A stretch of DNA of 34,625 nt. Source: UBA4421 sp002470275 (GTDB lineage Bacteria; Pseudomonadota; Gammaproteobacteria; Pseudomonadales; Azotimanducaceae). The position numbers and the translations under genes are program-made. The stretch spans positions 1 through 34,625 of the forward strand of contig CAJXDR010000028.1 in NCBI GenBank assembly GCA_913052345.1, read 5' to 3'. Shown in pieces: positions 25,501 through 31,983 of the stretch (the stretch's first letter is position 1; each line of letters starts with the position of its first letter). Under the pieces are notes generated by a model. It did no database searches. It worked only from the letters and a program-made list of their open reading frames with translations, and had not been told where the DNA came from.

Positions 25501-27398
25501 ACCTGATCGGACTGAGCTTCCTTGGCGATACTTTCCAGCCGTCCGATTGCCTGATCGTAGACGCCGTCAAATAGCAGCAGGTTTTCGCACTCACGAATGA
25601 AGTCCGCTCGTAGGTCCTCATCGAGCAATACATCGACCAAGGTCATATCGGCCAGGGGTATGTCAACCTCAGCGGTCTCTAAGACGGCGACGAACTCAGG
25701 GAGCATCTTCACCAAAAAGCTACGATTGCCCTGCATATCGGACCCAGCGGACCCCTTATCGAGTCGTGGCCCCGTTATCAGCATATTCAGCTCAGCGGCG
25801 AGTTGCTTGGCCACGTACCCGTCGGATAGGCCGGCGGCCGTTTCCGACGCCAACAGCTTACGTCCCTCGTAGGAGAATCGCTCCCGTGCGGTCTTAAGCA
25901 TCTTGGGGGTATCGTTGATCGCAGCAAGCAGTGCTCTGGGATCACCAATTTCGCTCACCCGGAGAATTTGCCGGGCATCCGAATGGTGCCCTAGATAGTC
26001 GATCAAAGCCTCTAAGTTACCCGCCGCCTCTCTCTTCCATCGGTTAAACAGGAAGGCCCCTACGGTTGAGAGCAACACCGAGCGAGCATTCTCGTAATTT
26101 TGCTTGGGCTCGCCAAAGATCATTTGCGCGATTCGACCACGCTCGTCGTTCATGACGCCGCGCTTATCCAGGTAGTTCTTCCAGGCCCGAGCCAGGGTAT
26201 CGTCGTACACCACTTTATCCGGGTCTTGCAGCCAGTAGAGGAAGGTCTGTCGCCGCTCTCTATCCGCTCGTATATGCAGTTCGCCAGAGGGTATTTCCTG
26301 TTGCGCCAAACGACCATACTGCTGAACGGTTGTCGCCTTGATCCGCTTTCGAACTCGTAGATAGCGCAAATAGCGATAGGCGACGCCAAAAACGTTTAGA
26401 TATTCGGTAGGGTTTTTTGTGAGCTGCAAGGACGCCTGTTTCTGCATCGCGTCCAGCTGCGGAGACGGGGCCAAGTAACGCAGCAACCCCTGACGATAAT
26501 GATCCATGATATAGGGATTTTCAGAGACGAACTCCGCGCTCCGCGATTCAACGGTTTTGATGCTGCCGACGATGGCCGTCCGCAGATTTTCGATTTTCTC
26601 CGGCGGATCATTGGGACTGAAATCAACGATCGCGTCGATATTGCCCTGAGCATGGAGCTCGGGTGCCGACAGTCCAACGTATTTTGCGCATTCCTGCCAG
26701 CTTAGGTTCAGCCGGCGAGCGATGTTCGCCAGTCCAGCAGGTTGAATGGTGCTGAACACGCCATCTCGAAGCGAGAGAATCATGTTGCTCGCGGCCAGAG
26801 GGATCGCGCCACCAGAATATCCCACCCCATAAATGATGCCCACGTTGGGCACGTCAATGCTGCTCATCGCCGCGATCAGGCGAGAGATGCTGTGAGCCTG
26901 ATTGTGGGCATTCGCCTCTTCGCCGGCGTCTGCTCCCGGGGTATCCATAAACGTCACGACAGGCAGTGATCGGGCTGAGCAGTAATCAGAGAAAGCGGCT
27001 GCTTTGAGATGATGCTGAGGCATCCAGCTCCCCAAATCCGAAGACCGATCCTGGGCGATAAAGGCTATCGGCCTCGTTTCGCCGTTCCCGAAGTCCATGG
27101 CGATGACCGCCTGGAAATAGGAACCGGAGCCTTCCTCCTCCAAAACTCGCCCCAATTGCCGGATTATCGCCGGAGCAGGGGTACGCCCTTGGGCCTCAGC
27201 GGGCATGACCACTTTCTCGATATAAGCGTCAATGTCTAGGGCCGCCAATCCTTCCGTTATCCGCTCTATCTCTCGCTGAGATAGCAAGCCAGGGGCAGGA
27301 GGTTGTTCCTGCGTGATATTGGGAAAGGAGGAAAAGTCTTTAGCCAGGTTCTCGGCAATGTAAAAAAGCCGATCTCCCTCGATTAACTGGTTTGCCAC
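22575..27398 (-). CDS. Single-chain biotin-dependent acyl-CoA carboxylase (CTalpha - helical region - CTbeta - BC - BCCP)
   Basis: At 1607 residues this holds a whole biotin carboxylase system. It should use ATP and bicarbonate to carboxylate biotin and pass CO2 to an acyl-CoA in the cytosol. Residues about 90-270 resemble AccA (VVTFMDTPGADAG, GYSGGAIPLAAS). Residues 290-800 are mostly helical and match no domain I recognise. Residues 800-1000 resemble AccD (ICFISSGGMQTKEGAGAL, FGDCTGGAQASF) but lack its four-Cys zinc ribbon. Residues 1030-1485 are biotin carboxylase (ATP-grasp GGGGKG at 1194-1199, CSVQRDKQKVIEE, EMNTRLQVEHPVTE with R1325). Residues 1517-1607 are the biotin carrier, K1559 in LEAMKI being the biotin site. 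The start is GTG: a stop lies four codons upstream and no Shine-Dalgarno is seen. The substrate (acetyl, propionyl or longer) is unknown. The gene is divergent from moaB. Confidence 0.93.
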   Translation of the reverse strand: MANQLIEGDRLFYIAENLAKDFSSFPNITQEQPPAPGLLSQREIERITEGLAALDIDAYIEKVVMPAEAQGRTPAPAIIRQLGRVLEEEGSGSYFQAVIAMDFGNGETRPIAFIAQDRSSDLGSWMPQHHLKAAAFSDYCSARSLPVVTFMDTPGADAGEEANAHNQAHSISRLIAAMSSIDVPNVGIIYGVGYSGGAIPLAASNMILSLRDGVFSTIQPAGLANIARRLNLSWQECAKYVGLSAPELHAQGNIDAIVDFSPNDPPEKIENLRTAIVGSIKTVESRSAEFVSENPYIMDHYRQGLLRYLAPSPQLDAMQKQASLQLTKNPTEYLNVFGVAYRYLRYLRVRKRIKATTVQQYGRLAQQEIPSGELHIRADRERRQTFLYWLQDPDKVVYDDTLARAWKNYLDKRGVMNDERGRIAQMIFGEPKQNYENARSVLLSTVGAFLFNRWKREAAGNLEALIDYLGHHSDARQILRVSEIGDPRALLAAINDTPKMLKTARERFSYEGRKLLASETAAGLSDGYVAKQLAAELNMLITGPRLDKGSAGSDMQGNRSFLVKMLPEFVAVLETAEVDIPLADMTLVDVLLDEDLRADFIRECENLLLFDGVYDQAIGRLESIAKEAQSDQVLSKKTVAHFLDENIRALDGIADDASLVDAKERLFDWYLRLLKMPKSGDFFRTVEEWKKLSFTHLADALFVIVTYFFTTLLNSFVVNERDGKNYQGRIAPRNIGRRKDFWNRLDMAYNDLQMQRVLREVKGKSQFTYQDIIDRYFDDWEDRFEDLLSSDPCSFPGFRLSIESALNKGLPPCGVVTGIGRFKGNDKAPVGVVISNVSFQAGAFDMASAEKVCRLLVECAEQSMPIICFISSGGMQTKEGAGALFSMAAVNDRITRFVRDHDLPIIVFGFGDCTGGAQASFVTHPLVQTYYFSGTSMPFAGQIVVSSNLPLKSILANYLSTNPESMQGLVKHPFFEDIDERLSGVDPEIPTPQDDVESVVTRILEGGLVDHRPIVVASRPVVTPEELIRPTAKVLIHARGCTAAKLIRIAQQQQVRVVLVQSDPDMESAAADQLGPNDTLVCIGGNTPDESYLNAMSVLNVAKSEGVDSLHPGIGFLSENSGFAELVRNHGINFIGPPVSSMETMGNKSNAINTAMRLEVPVVPGSHGIMTNVERAGAVAEEIGYPILIKAVHGGGGKGIQLVETPQEFEQLFFRVGVEARSAFGNGDVYLEKYVTSLRHIEAQLLRDTHGNTLVLGIRDCSVQRDKQKVIEESSSTMLPQSLMDVVVRSTKDLANEVGYVGAGTVEFIFDLRSEAVYFMEMNTRLQVEHPVTEWTSGIDIVAQQFRIASGESIADLKVKQNGYAIEARINAERIVVQPDGGLAFRPHPGEVKECEFPVQDNVEVITTVGPGKFVSPYYDSMVAQIIIHGESRDDAADQLLDYLDRVVISGICTNIPLLRLVLSDDVFRKGLYDTNYLPELLQRTDVEALIAQIEQGGGLSGSAIDLASIAIDGTDEIKVLAPATAIFYSSPSPTEPEYVSVGDEIDTQHTLCQLEAMKIFNPLSLKDFNGESVIYAPDRRYQVARINISNGQQVNVGDLLFVIKPL

Positions 27399-27426
27399 GT
27401 TTTTGGACTATTCGGAAATTCTCGGT

Positions 27427-27455
27427 ACTCTAGCCACTTGTATCAGGGATCGCAA
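27427..27455 (-). promoter_or_regulatory. Candidate promoter of the carboxylase gene
   Basis: On the minus strand TTGCGA and TAGAGT are exactly 17 bases apart, each with four of six consensus matches, about 30 bases before the GTG. It overlaps a weaker plus-strand candidate (TTGGAC at 27403, TACTCT at 27426, also 17 apart) that could serve moaB, so the two genes may compete for polymerase. By eye only. Confidence 0.35.
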
Positions 27456-27462
27456 TTCGACT

Positions 27463-27996
27463 ATGACCATTCTGCCGGTGGCCCTTCTGACCGTCTCGGA
27501 CTCTCGCAGCCTAGAAGATGACCCATCTGGAGATCTGCTGAGAGATTCCATTGTATCTGCCGGCCATCGCCTGATGGACAGGTTTCTCGTTCGCGACGAT
27601 GTTTATGCCATTCGTGCACAGGTTTCCAACTGGATTGCAGATCCGTCTATACAGGTGATCATAACCACCGGGGGCACTGGATTTACCGGCCGCGACAGTA
27701 CGCCCGAAGCCTTGCTTCCCCTCTTTGACAAAGAAATCAGTGGGTTTGGCGAGCTCTTCCGACAGTTGTCTTACGCTGAGGTTGGCACCTCGACGCTCCA
27801 GTCGCGCGCCACGGGCGGTATCGCCAACGGTACGCTGATTTTTGCCCTCCCGGGTTCCAAGGGAGCAGTCACCCTGGGCTGGAACGAAATTCTCCTTAAA
27901 CAGCTAGACAGTGGCCATCGTCCCTGTAACTTTGCGGAGCTCATCCCACGATTCCTGGAGCACCTCAAGATTCCCGGGGGTGATAAAACGGCCTAA
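27463..27996 (+). CDS. moaB: Molybdenum cofactor biosynthesis protein B (MoaB)
   Basis: I choose the ATG at 27463 (177 residues). The frame extends to a TTG at 27403, but only from Met21 does it match the family. The MogA/MoaB fold is clear: ALLTVSDSRS near the start, IITTGGTGFTGRDSTPEAL (T69-G-G-T-G73, then R77-D78), a GFGELFRQLSYAEVG segment and ALPGSKGAVTLGWNEIL. MoaB/MogA-type proteins adenylylate molybdopterin before molybdate insertion, although the E. coli MoaB itself is not essential. No other molybdenum-cofactor gene is in the window; the neighbours are a carboxylase and a thiolase, so the placement is unexplained. The ribosome site is weak, with GGGA 14 bases upstream. Confidence 0.92.
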   Translation: MTILPVALLTVSDSRSLEDDPSGDLLRDSIVSAGHRLMDRFLVRDDVYAIRAQVSNWIADPSIQVIITTGGTGFTGRDSTPEALLPLFDKEISGFGELFRQLSYAEVGTSTLQSRATGGIANGTLIFALPGSKGAVTLGWNEILLKQLDSGHRPCNFAELIPRFLEHLKIPGGDKTA

Positions 27997-28088
27997 GAGT
28001 CGGTAGCTGCAGCAGACATCCATCAGTAAACTCTGCGCTCGATCCGTCTCGTTGCGCCTACATCCGTTTCAAGGGAGCATAATTTGCT

Positions 28089-29249
28089 ATGACACAGCCC
28101 ATCTTTATTCTTGGTGCCGCACGCACGCCAATAGGCAGCTTTCAGGGTAGCTTAAACAAGCTCTCCGCCCCGACGCTGGGCGCTCATGCGCTCTCCGCTG
28201 CGCTGGACAGCAGCGGCATTGACCCAGCAACGGTCAATGAAGTCTTGTTGGGTAACGTCGTCAGCGCGGGTCTCAAACAGGCACCCGCCCGCCAAGCGAT
28301 GCGCCAGGCTGGGCTTCCCGACGCCTGTGCTGCCACCACCGTGAATAAGGTTTGCGGCTCGGGCATGAAGGCCACCATGCTAGGCATGGATATCATCGCC
28401 TCCGGCAGTGGCGATATTGTGATCGCTGGCGGTATGGAAAGCATGAGCAACGCACCTTACCTGCTCAGCAAGGCCCGTGGTGGCCTCCGTATGGGACACG
28501 CTGACGTTCAAGACGCCCTCTTCACCGACGGCTTAGAGGATGCGGAAACCGGCGGATCTATGGGCTCCTTCGCCCAAGAGACTGCAGATCAACATCAACT
28601 GAGCCGCGACGCTATGGACGGCTATGCCATCGAATCCGTCAATCGGGCGCGAGCAGCCATCGAAAGCGGAGCATTGAGGCCCGAGATTTCACCCATTGAG
28701 GTAGGCGGTGAAACGGTTGCTGATGACGAGCAACCCGGCAGAGCAAAGCTTGATCGCATCCCCACACTGCGTCCTGCTTTCAAATCCGACGGTACGATTA
28801 CGGCTGCTAACTCGTCCTCTATTTCCGACGGTGCGTCCGCTCTGGTTTTGGCCTCAGAAGCGAATGCAGCCAACGCTGAACCTCTGGCTAGGATCGTAGC
28901 CCATGCCACGCATTCCATTCACCCGAGCGAATTTACCTTGGCACCGGTGGGAGCCATCGAGAAACTCATGAGCCGAACCGGATGGCAGATCGACTCAGTA
29001 GACCTCTTCGAGATCAACGAAGCCTTTGCCATGGTAACCATGCTGACTATGACAAAACTGCACCTGGACCATCAACGCGTTAATGTCTACGGTGGCGCCT
29101 GCGCTCAGGGTCACCCCATCGGTTCTACCGGCAGCCGGTTGATCGTTACCCTGGCTCATGCTTTAGCAGAGCGGGGCTTAAAGCGAGGCGTGGCCGCACT
29201 CTGTATCGGCGGCGGCGAAGCTACCGCCGTTGCCCTGGAGCGTGTTTGA
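28089..29249 (+). CDS. Acetyl-CoA C-acetyltransferase (biosynthetic-type thiolase)
   Basis: The 386-residue thiolase has all canonical residues. Nucleophile C89 is in NKVCGSGMKA, H342 is in CAQGHPIGSTGSR, and C372 is in LCIGGGEATAVA; FEINEAFA supplies the other active-site loop. GGMESMSNAPY and the family length fit the AtoB/PhaA type, which condenses two acetyl-CoA to acetoacetyl-CoA or runs the reverse reaction in beta-oxidation. The direction cannot be told. GGGAG lies about 11 bases before the ATG. The ketosynthase begins 45 bases later on the same strand. With the divergent carboxylase it forms a plausible acyl-building group. The broad-specificity FadA role is an alternative, but no fadB is adjacent. 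Confidence 0.95.
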   Translation: MTQPIFILGAARTPIGSFQGSLNKLSAPTLGAHALSAALDSSGIDPATVNEVLLGNVVSAGLKQAPARQAMRQAGLPDACAATTVNKVCGSGMKATMLGMDIIASGSGDIVIAGGMESMSNAPYLLSKARGGLRMGHADVQDALFTDGLEDAETGGSMGSFAQETADQHQLSRDAMDGYAIESVNRARAAIESGALRPEISPIEVGGETVADDEQPGRAKLDRIPTLRPAFKSDGTITAANSSSISDGASALVLASEANAANAEPLARIVAHATHSIHPSEFTLAPVGAIEKLMSRTGWQIDSVDLFEINEAFAMVTMLTMTKLHLDHQRVNVYGGACAQGHPIGSTGSRLIVTLAHALAERGLKRGVAALCIGGGEATAVALERV

Positions 29250-29294
29250 TCAGAGCCGGAAAATGGCTAAACGGGAACACCCACGAGGACCAAG

Positions 29295-31166
29295 TTGACA
29301 ACGAGTCATAACAATACGCCCCTGCCTGTCATGGTTGGATGCGGCGGCATCAACTCAGCCGGCAGAGTTTCTTTCAATCACGCCTATCGGCGAATGGTGA
29401 TTGAAAGCCTTGGGCAGGCGAAGCAGGCCGCGACCTACCAGAGCCTCGCGAGAGTGATGGGCCTTGACCCGGCAACCACAGCAGACCCTGCTCAACGAGA
29501 GCGAATGCTCGAACAGACGCTTATTCGTCGAATCGAACTGTTTGATGCGGACATGGTTTATTGGCAGGGCAGCGCCAAGCTGACCCAAGAAGGCACCCAG
29601 AACCCACGTTTTATTCTCTCTAGGCGACATCTGCCCAAGCATATTCCCGAGCAGTGGCAGGTACGGGAGTTAAATGACAAGGAGGTGATCGTAGAGTGCG
29701 ACGGACCCTTGGACGTCATGCTCCCGGACCATCGACAGTCACGAGTCACCAGCGCTGGCCAGCTGCCAACAGGATTTGATCCGGCAACCCTCTATCCCAG
29801 CAGGAACCACCCTCGGGGCCTGCAGATGGCTATCTATGGTGCCTCAGACGCCCTTCGCTCAACGGGCTTCGAGACCTCGGTATTAAGGAGCCTGGTGCCA
29901 CCAGACCAAATGGCCGTCTACTCTGGTTCGGCAATGGGCCAGCTGGATACAGACGGATTCGGCGGGATGATGCAAAACGGGATGATAGGCAAGCGTCCCA
30001 CCTCAAAAAACGTCGCCCTAGGTCTACCCGAAATGCCAGGTGACTTTGTTAATGCCTACGTCCTCGGATCCGTTGGAGAAACCGCGGGCGTGGTGGGGGC
30101 CTGCGCGACCTTTTTGTACGGCGTCAAAAAGGGAATGGAAGATATTCGTAGTGGTCGGAAACGCTTGGTGATCGTGGGCAATGCCGAAGCACCCGTCGTG
30201 CCAAGCGTGATCGAGGGTTATCGCACCATGGGGGCCCTTGCGGAAGACGAGGCGCTGATGGCGCTGGACGGCAGCGACAAGGTAAACAACCGGCGGGCCT
30301 GTAGACCGTTTTCCAGTAACGCTGGCTTCACCATAGCCGAGTCATCGGTCTGGCTTGTGCTTATGGACGATCGTCTGGCCATGGAAACAGGTGCCAGAAT
30401 CTTGGGTGCTGTTGGGGATGTTCACGTCCACGCCGATGGCTACAAAAAATCCATTCCTGGACCCGGTGTGGGCAATTACATCACCGTAGGCAAGTGCATG
30501 GCCACCGCCCGCGCAATTATGGGTGATGAAGGTCTGCGCCGTGGCACTTACATGCAGGCACACGGTACGGGTACGCCCCAAAACAGGGTCACGGAATCTG
30601 AAATCTTCAGTGAACTCGCCGGAACGTTTGGTATCGAGCGCTGGCAGGTGGCGGCCATCAAATCCTATGTCGGTCATTCCCTAGCGCCCGCCGGTGGAGA
30701 TCAACTTGCCGCCACCCTAGGCGCCTGGACGGATGGTTTGGTACCGGGCATCAAAACCATCGACCACATCGCCGATGACGTTGCCGTGGATAACCTGCAT
30801 TTCTCACTTACCGATTCAGAACTCAGCGACCAACAAATGCGCGGTGTCCTGCTGAACTCTAAGGGATTTGGCGGCAACAACGCGACGGGCCTTTTTCTGT
30901 CCCCAACCCAGACCCATCACATGCTGAAAAAGAGGTGGGGGGCGACTGCCCATAGCGCTTTCCAGAAGCGGCAGGAGGCGACCGAGGCCAAGGCCCAGGA
31001 CTATGATGCGATAGCCGATACCCAAGCCACCCTGCCCATTTATCGGTTTGGCGAGGGCGTGCTGTCGGGCGCGGATCTGACCCTCTCCCCAACCGCCATT
31101 CACTTTCCAGGTTTTGACCACCCGGTCACGCTGGACCTTGAGAACCCCTACCCGGATATGACGTAA
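29295..31166 (+). CDS. Beta-ketoacyl synthase, long variant
   Basis: The start is a TTG with GAGGA five bases upstream. The 623 residues hold a KS (thiolase-superfamily) fold with the complete active site: nucleophile C270 (VVGACATFLYG), H423 (MQAHGTGTPQN), K456 and H461 (IKSYVGHSLAPAGG). GFGGNNATGLFLS near 535-547 is the usual end of the KS core. It is longer than FabB/FabF (about 410). About 145 residues lie between the first strand (VMVGCGGINSAG) and QMAIYGASDALR, and about 75 residues follow the core. It should perform decarboxylative Claisen condensation on an ACP- or CoA-bound extender, but no ACP, AT or KR gene is adjacent. It ends 20 bases from the convergent SirB1 gene. Function in lipid or polyketide synthesis is inferred. 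Confidence 0.9.
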   Translation: MTTSHNNTPLPVMVGCGGINSAGRVSFNHAYRRMVIESLGQAKQAATYQSLARVMGLDPATTADPAQRERMLEQTLIRRIELFDADMVYWQGSAKLTQEGTQNPRFILSRRHLPKHIPEQWQVRELNDKEVIVECDGPLDVMLPDHRQSRVTSAGQLPTGFDPATLYPSRNHPRGLQMAIYGASDALRSTGFETSVLRSLVPPDQMAVYSGSAMGQLDTDGFGGMMQNGMIGKRPTSKNVALGLPEMPGDFVNAYVLGSVGETAGVVGACATFLYGVKKGMEDIRSGRKRLVIVGNAEAPVVPSVIEGYRTMGALAEDEALMALDGSDKVNNRRACRPFSSNAGFTIAESSVWLVLMDDRLAMETGARILGAVGDVHVHADGYKKSIPGPGVGNYITVGKCMATARAIMGDEGLRRGTYMQAHGTGTPQNRVTESEIFSELAGTFGIERWQVAAIKSYVGHSLAPAGGDQLAATLGAWTDGLVPGIKTIDHIADDVAVDNLHFSLTDSELSDQQMRGVLLNSKGFGGNNATGLFLSPTQTHHMLKKRWGATAHSAFQKRQEATEAKAQDYDAIADTQATLPIYRFGEGVLSGADLTLSPTAIHFPGFDHPVTLDLENPYPDMT

Positions 31167-31186
31167 GCCCCGGATCATGGGCGGTG

Positions 31187-31963
31187 CTAATGCACAATAG
31201 CAGGCGCCCCTGAAAGGGTCTCGACGCGGTTGGACGCCTCGGCAGACAGGTCTTGGTCATCGCTAATGGCCATGCAGGCCACATACTCGTCGATGGCCGC
31301 TTGCTTGGATGCCAGCCGCTGCCAGCATTCACCTCTTTCAAAGTGCAGGGACGCTAAAATCTGAGCATCCTGGCTCGCAATGGCCATTTGATAGTCGGTT
31401 ATTTCAAGCACATTCCGCCAATCCTGCAGCCCAAGATAAACGTTCTTGATGTTGTTCAGCATCCGCAGGCCGATCATGCGCGTACTCGCCCGCCGCAGCA
31501 GAATTTTGGAGGGTGCGTCCTTTAAACTCGAGGGCTTAATCACCTGCAAAGAAATAGGGTCCACAAGCTCAGACTGGATGTTAAGCAAGAAATGACCTGG
31601 AAAATTGATGCCTTCTGCCTCAAGGCCCAGACGGCGTGCGGTCTGAATCAACAAAACAGCGATGACAATGGGTAAGGCAGCACCGGTCCTCAATGCCCAC
31701 TCCAGGCTACTGTGCGTCAGGTCCGCAGCGCCTCCCCAGCCTTGACCGAACCCCTTCATCAAAAAAAACTGCAGCAGCTCATCTCGGCCAGCGACGCCCT
31801 GGGCTTCTGCCTCGTGACATAGCTCCGCGAACAGCCGATCTACATCCTCCGGCTGCATAGCCCTATCAACAACGCTGCCGACCAGCTTTGCCATTTCCCA
31901 CTCCGCATCGGCCATCCGAGCGCAGCGCGTGAACGCCTGCAGGAGCGTTGTTTTAGTGCTCAT
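31187..31963 (-). CDS. SirB1 family (transglutaminase-like) protein
   Basis: The 258-residue cytosolic-looking product belongs to the SirB1/YchA family. The diagnostic stretch is HSSLEWALRTGAALPIVIAV followed by LLIQTARRLGLEAEGINFPGHFLL (residues about 84-126), a transglutaminase-like core. The C-terminal third (YLGLQDWRNVLEITDYQMAI, HFERGECWQRL) is TPR-like. The biochemical role is not established; in E. coli the relative is linked to the prfA-prmC region, a termination-factor neighbourhood. Here it lies 20 bases downstream of prfC, another termination-factor gene, and is probably co-transcribed. No clear Shine-Dalgarno is seen. Confidence 0.87.
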   Translation of the reverse strand: MSTKTTLLQAFTRCARMADAEWEMAKLVGSVVDRAMQPEDVDRLFAELCHEAEAQGVAGRDELLQFFLMKGFGQGWGGAADLTHSSLEWALRTGAALPIVIAVLLIQTARRLGLEAEGINFPGHFLLNIQSELVDPISLQVIKPSSLKDAPSKILLRRASTRMIGLRMLNNIKNVYLGLQDWRNVLEITDYQMAIASQDAQILASLHFERGECWQRLASKQAAIDEYVACMAISDDQDLSAEASNRVETLSGAPAIVH

Positions 31964-31983
31964 GGCGGTGGGCCCCGGCCTCG

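Noticed and set aside
27403..27462. TTG-started N-terminal extension of moaB
   Set aside because: The extra 20 residues do not fit the family and would cover the candidate promoters; Met21 begins the conserved fold.
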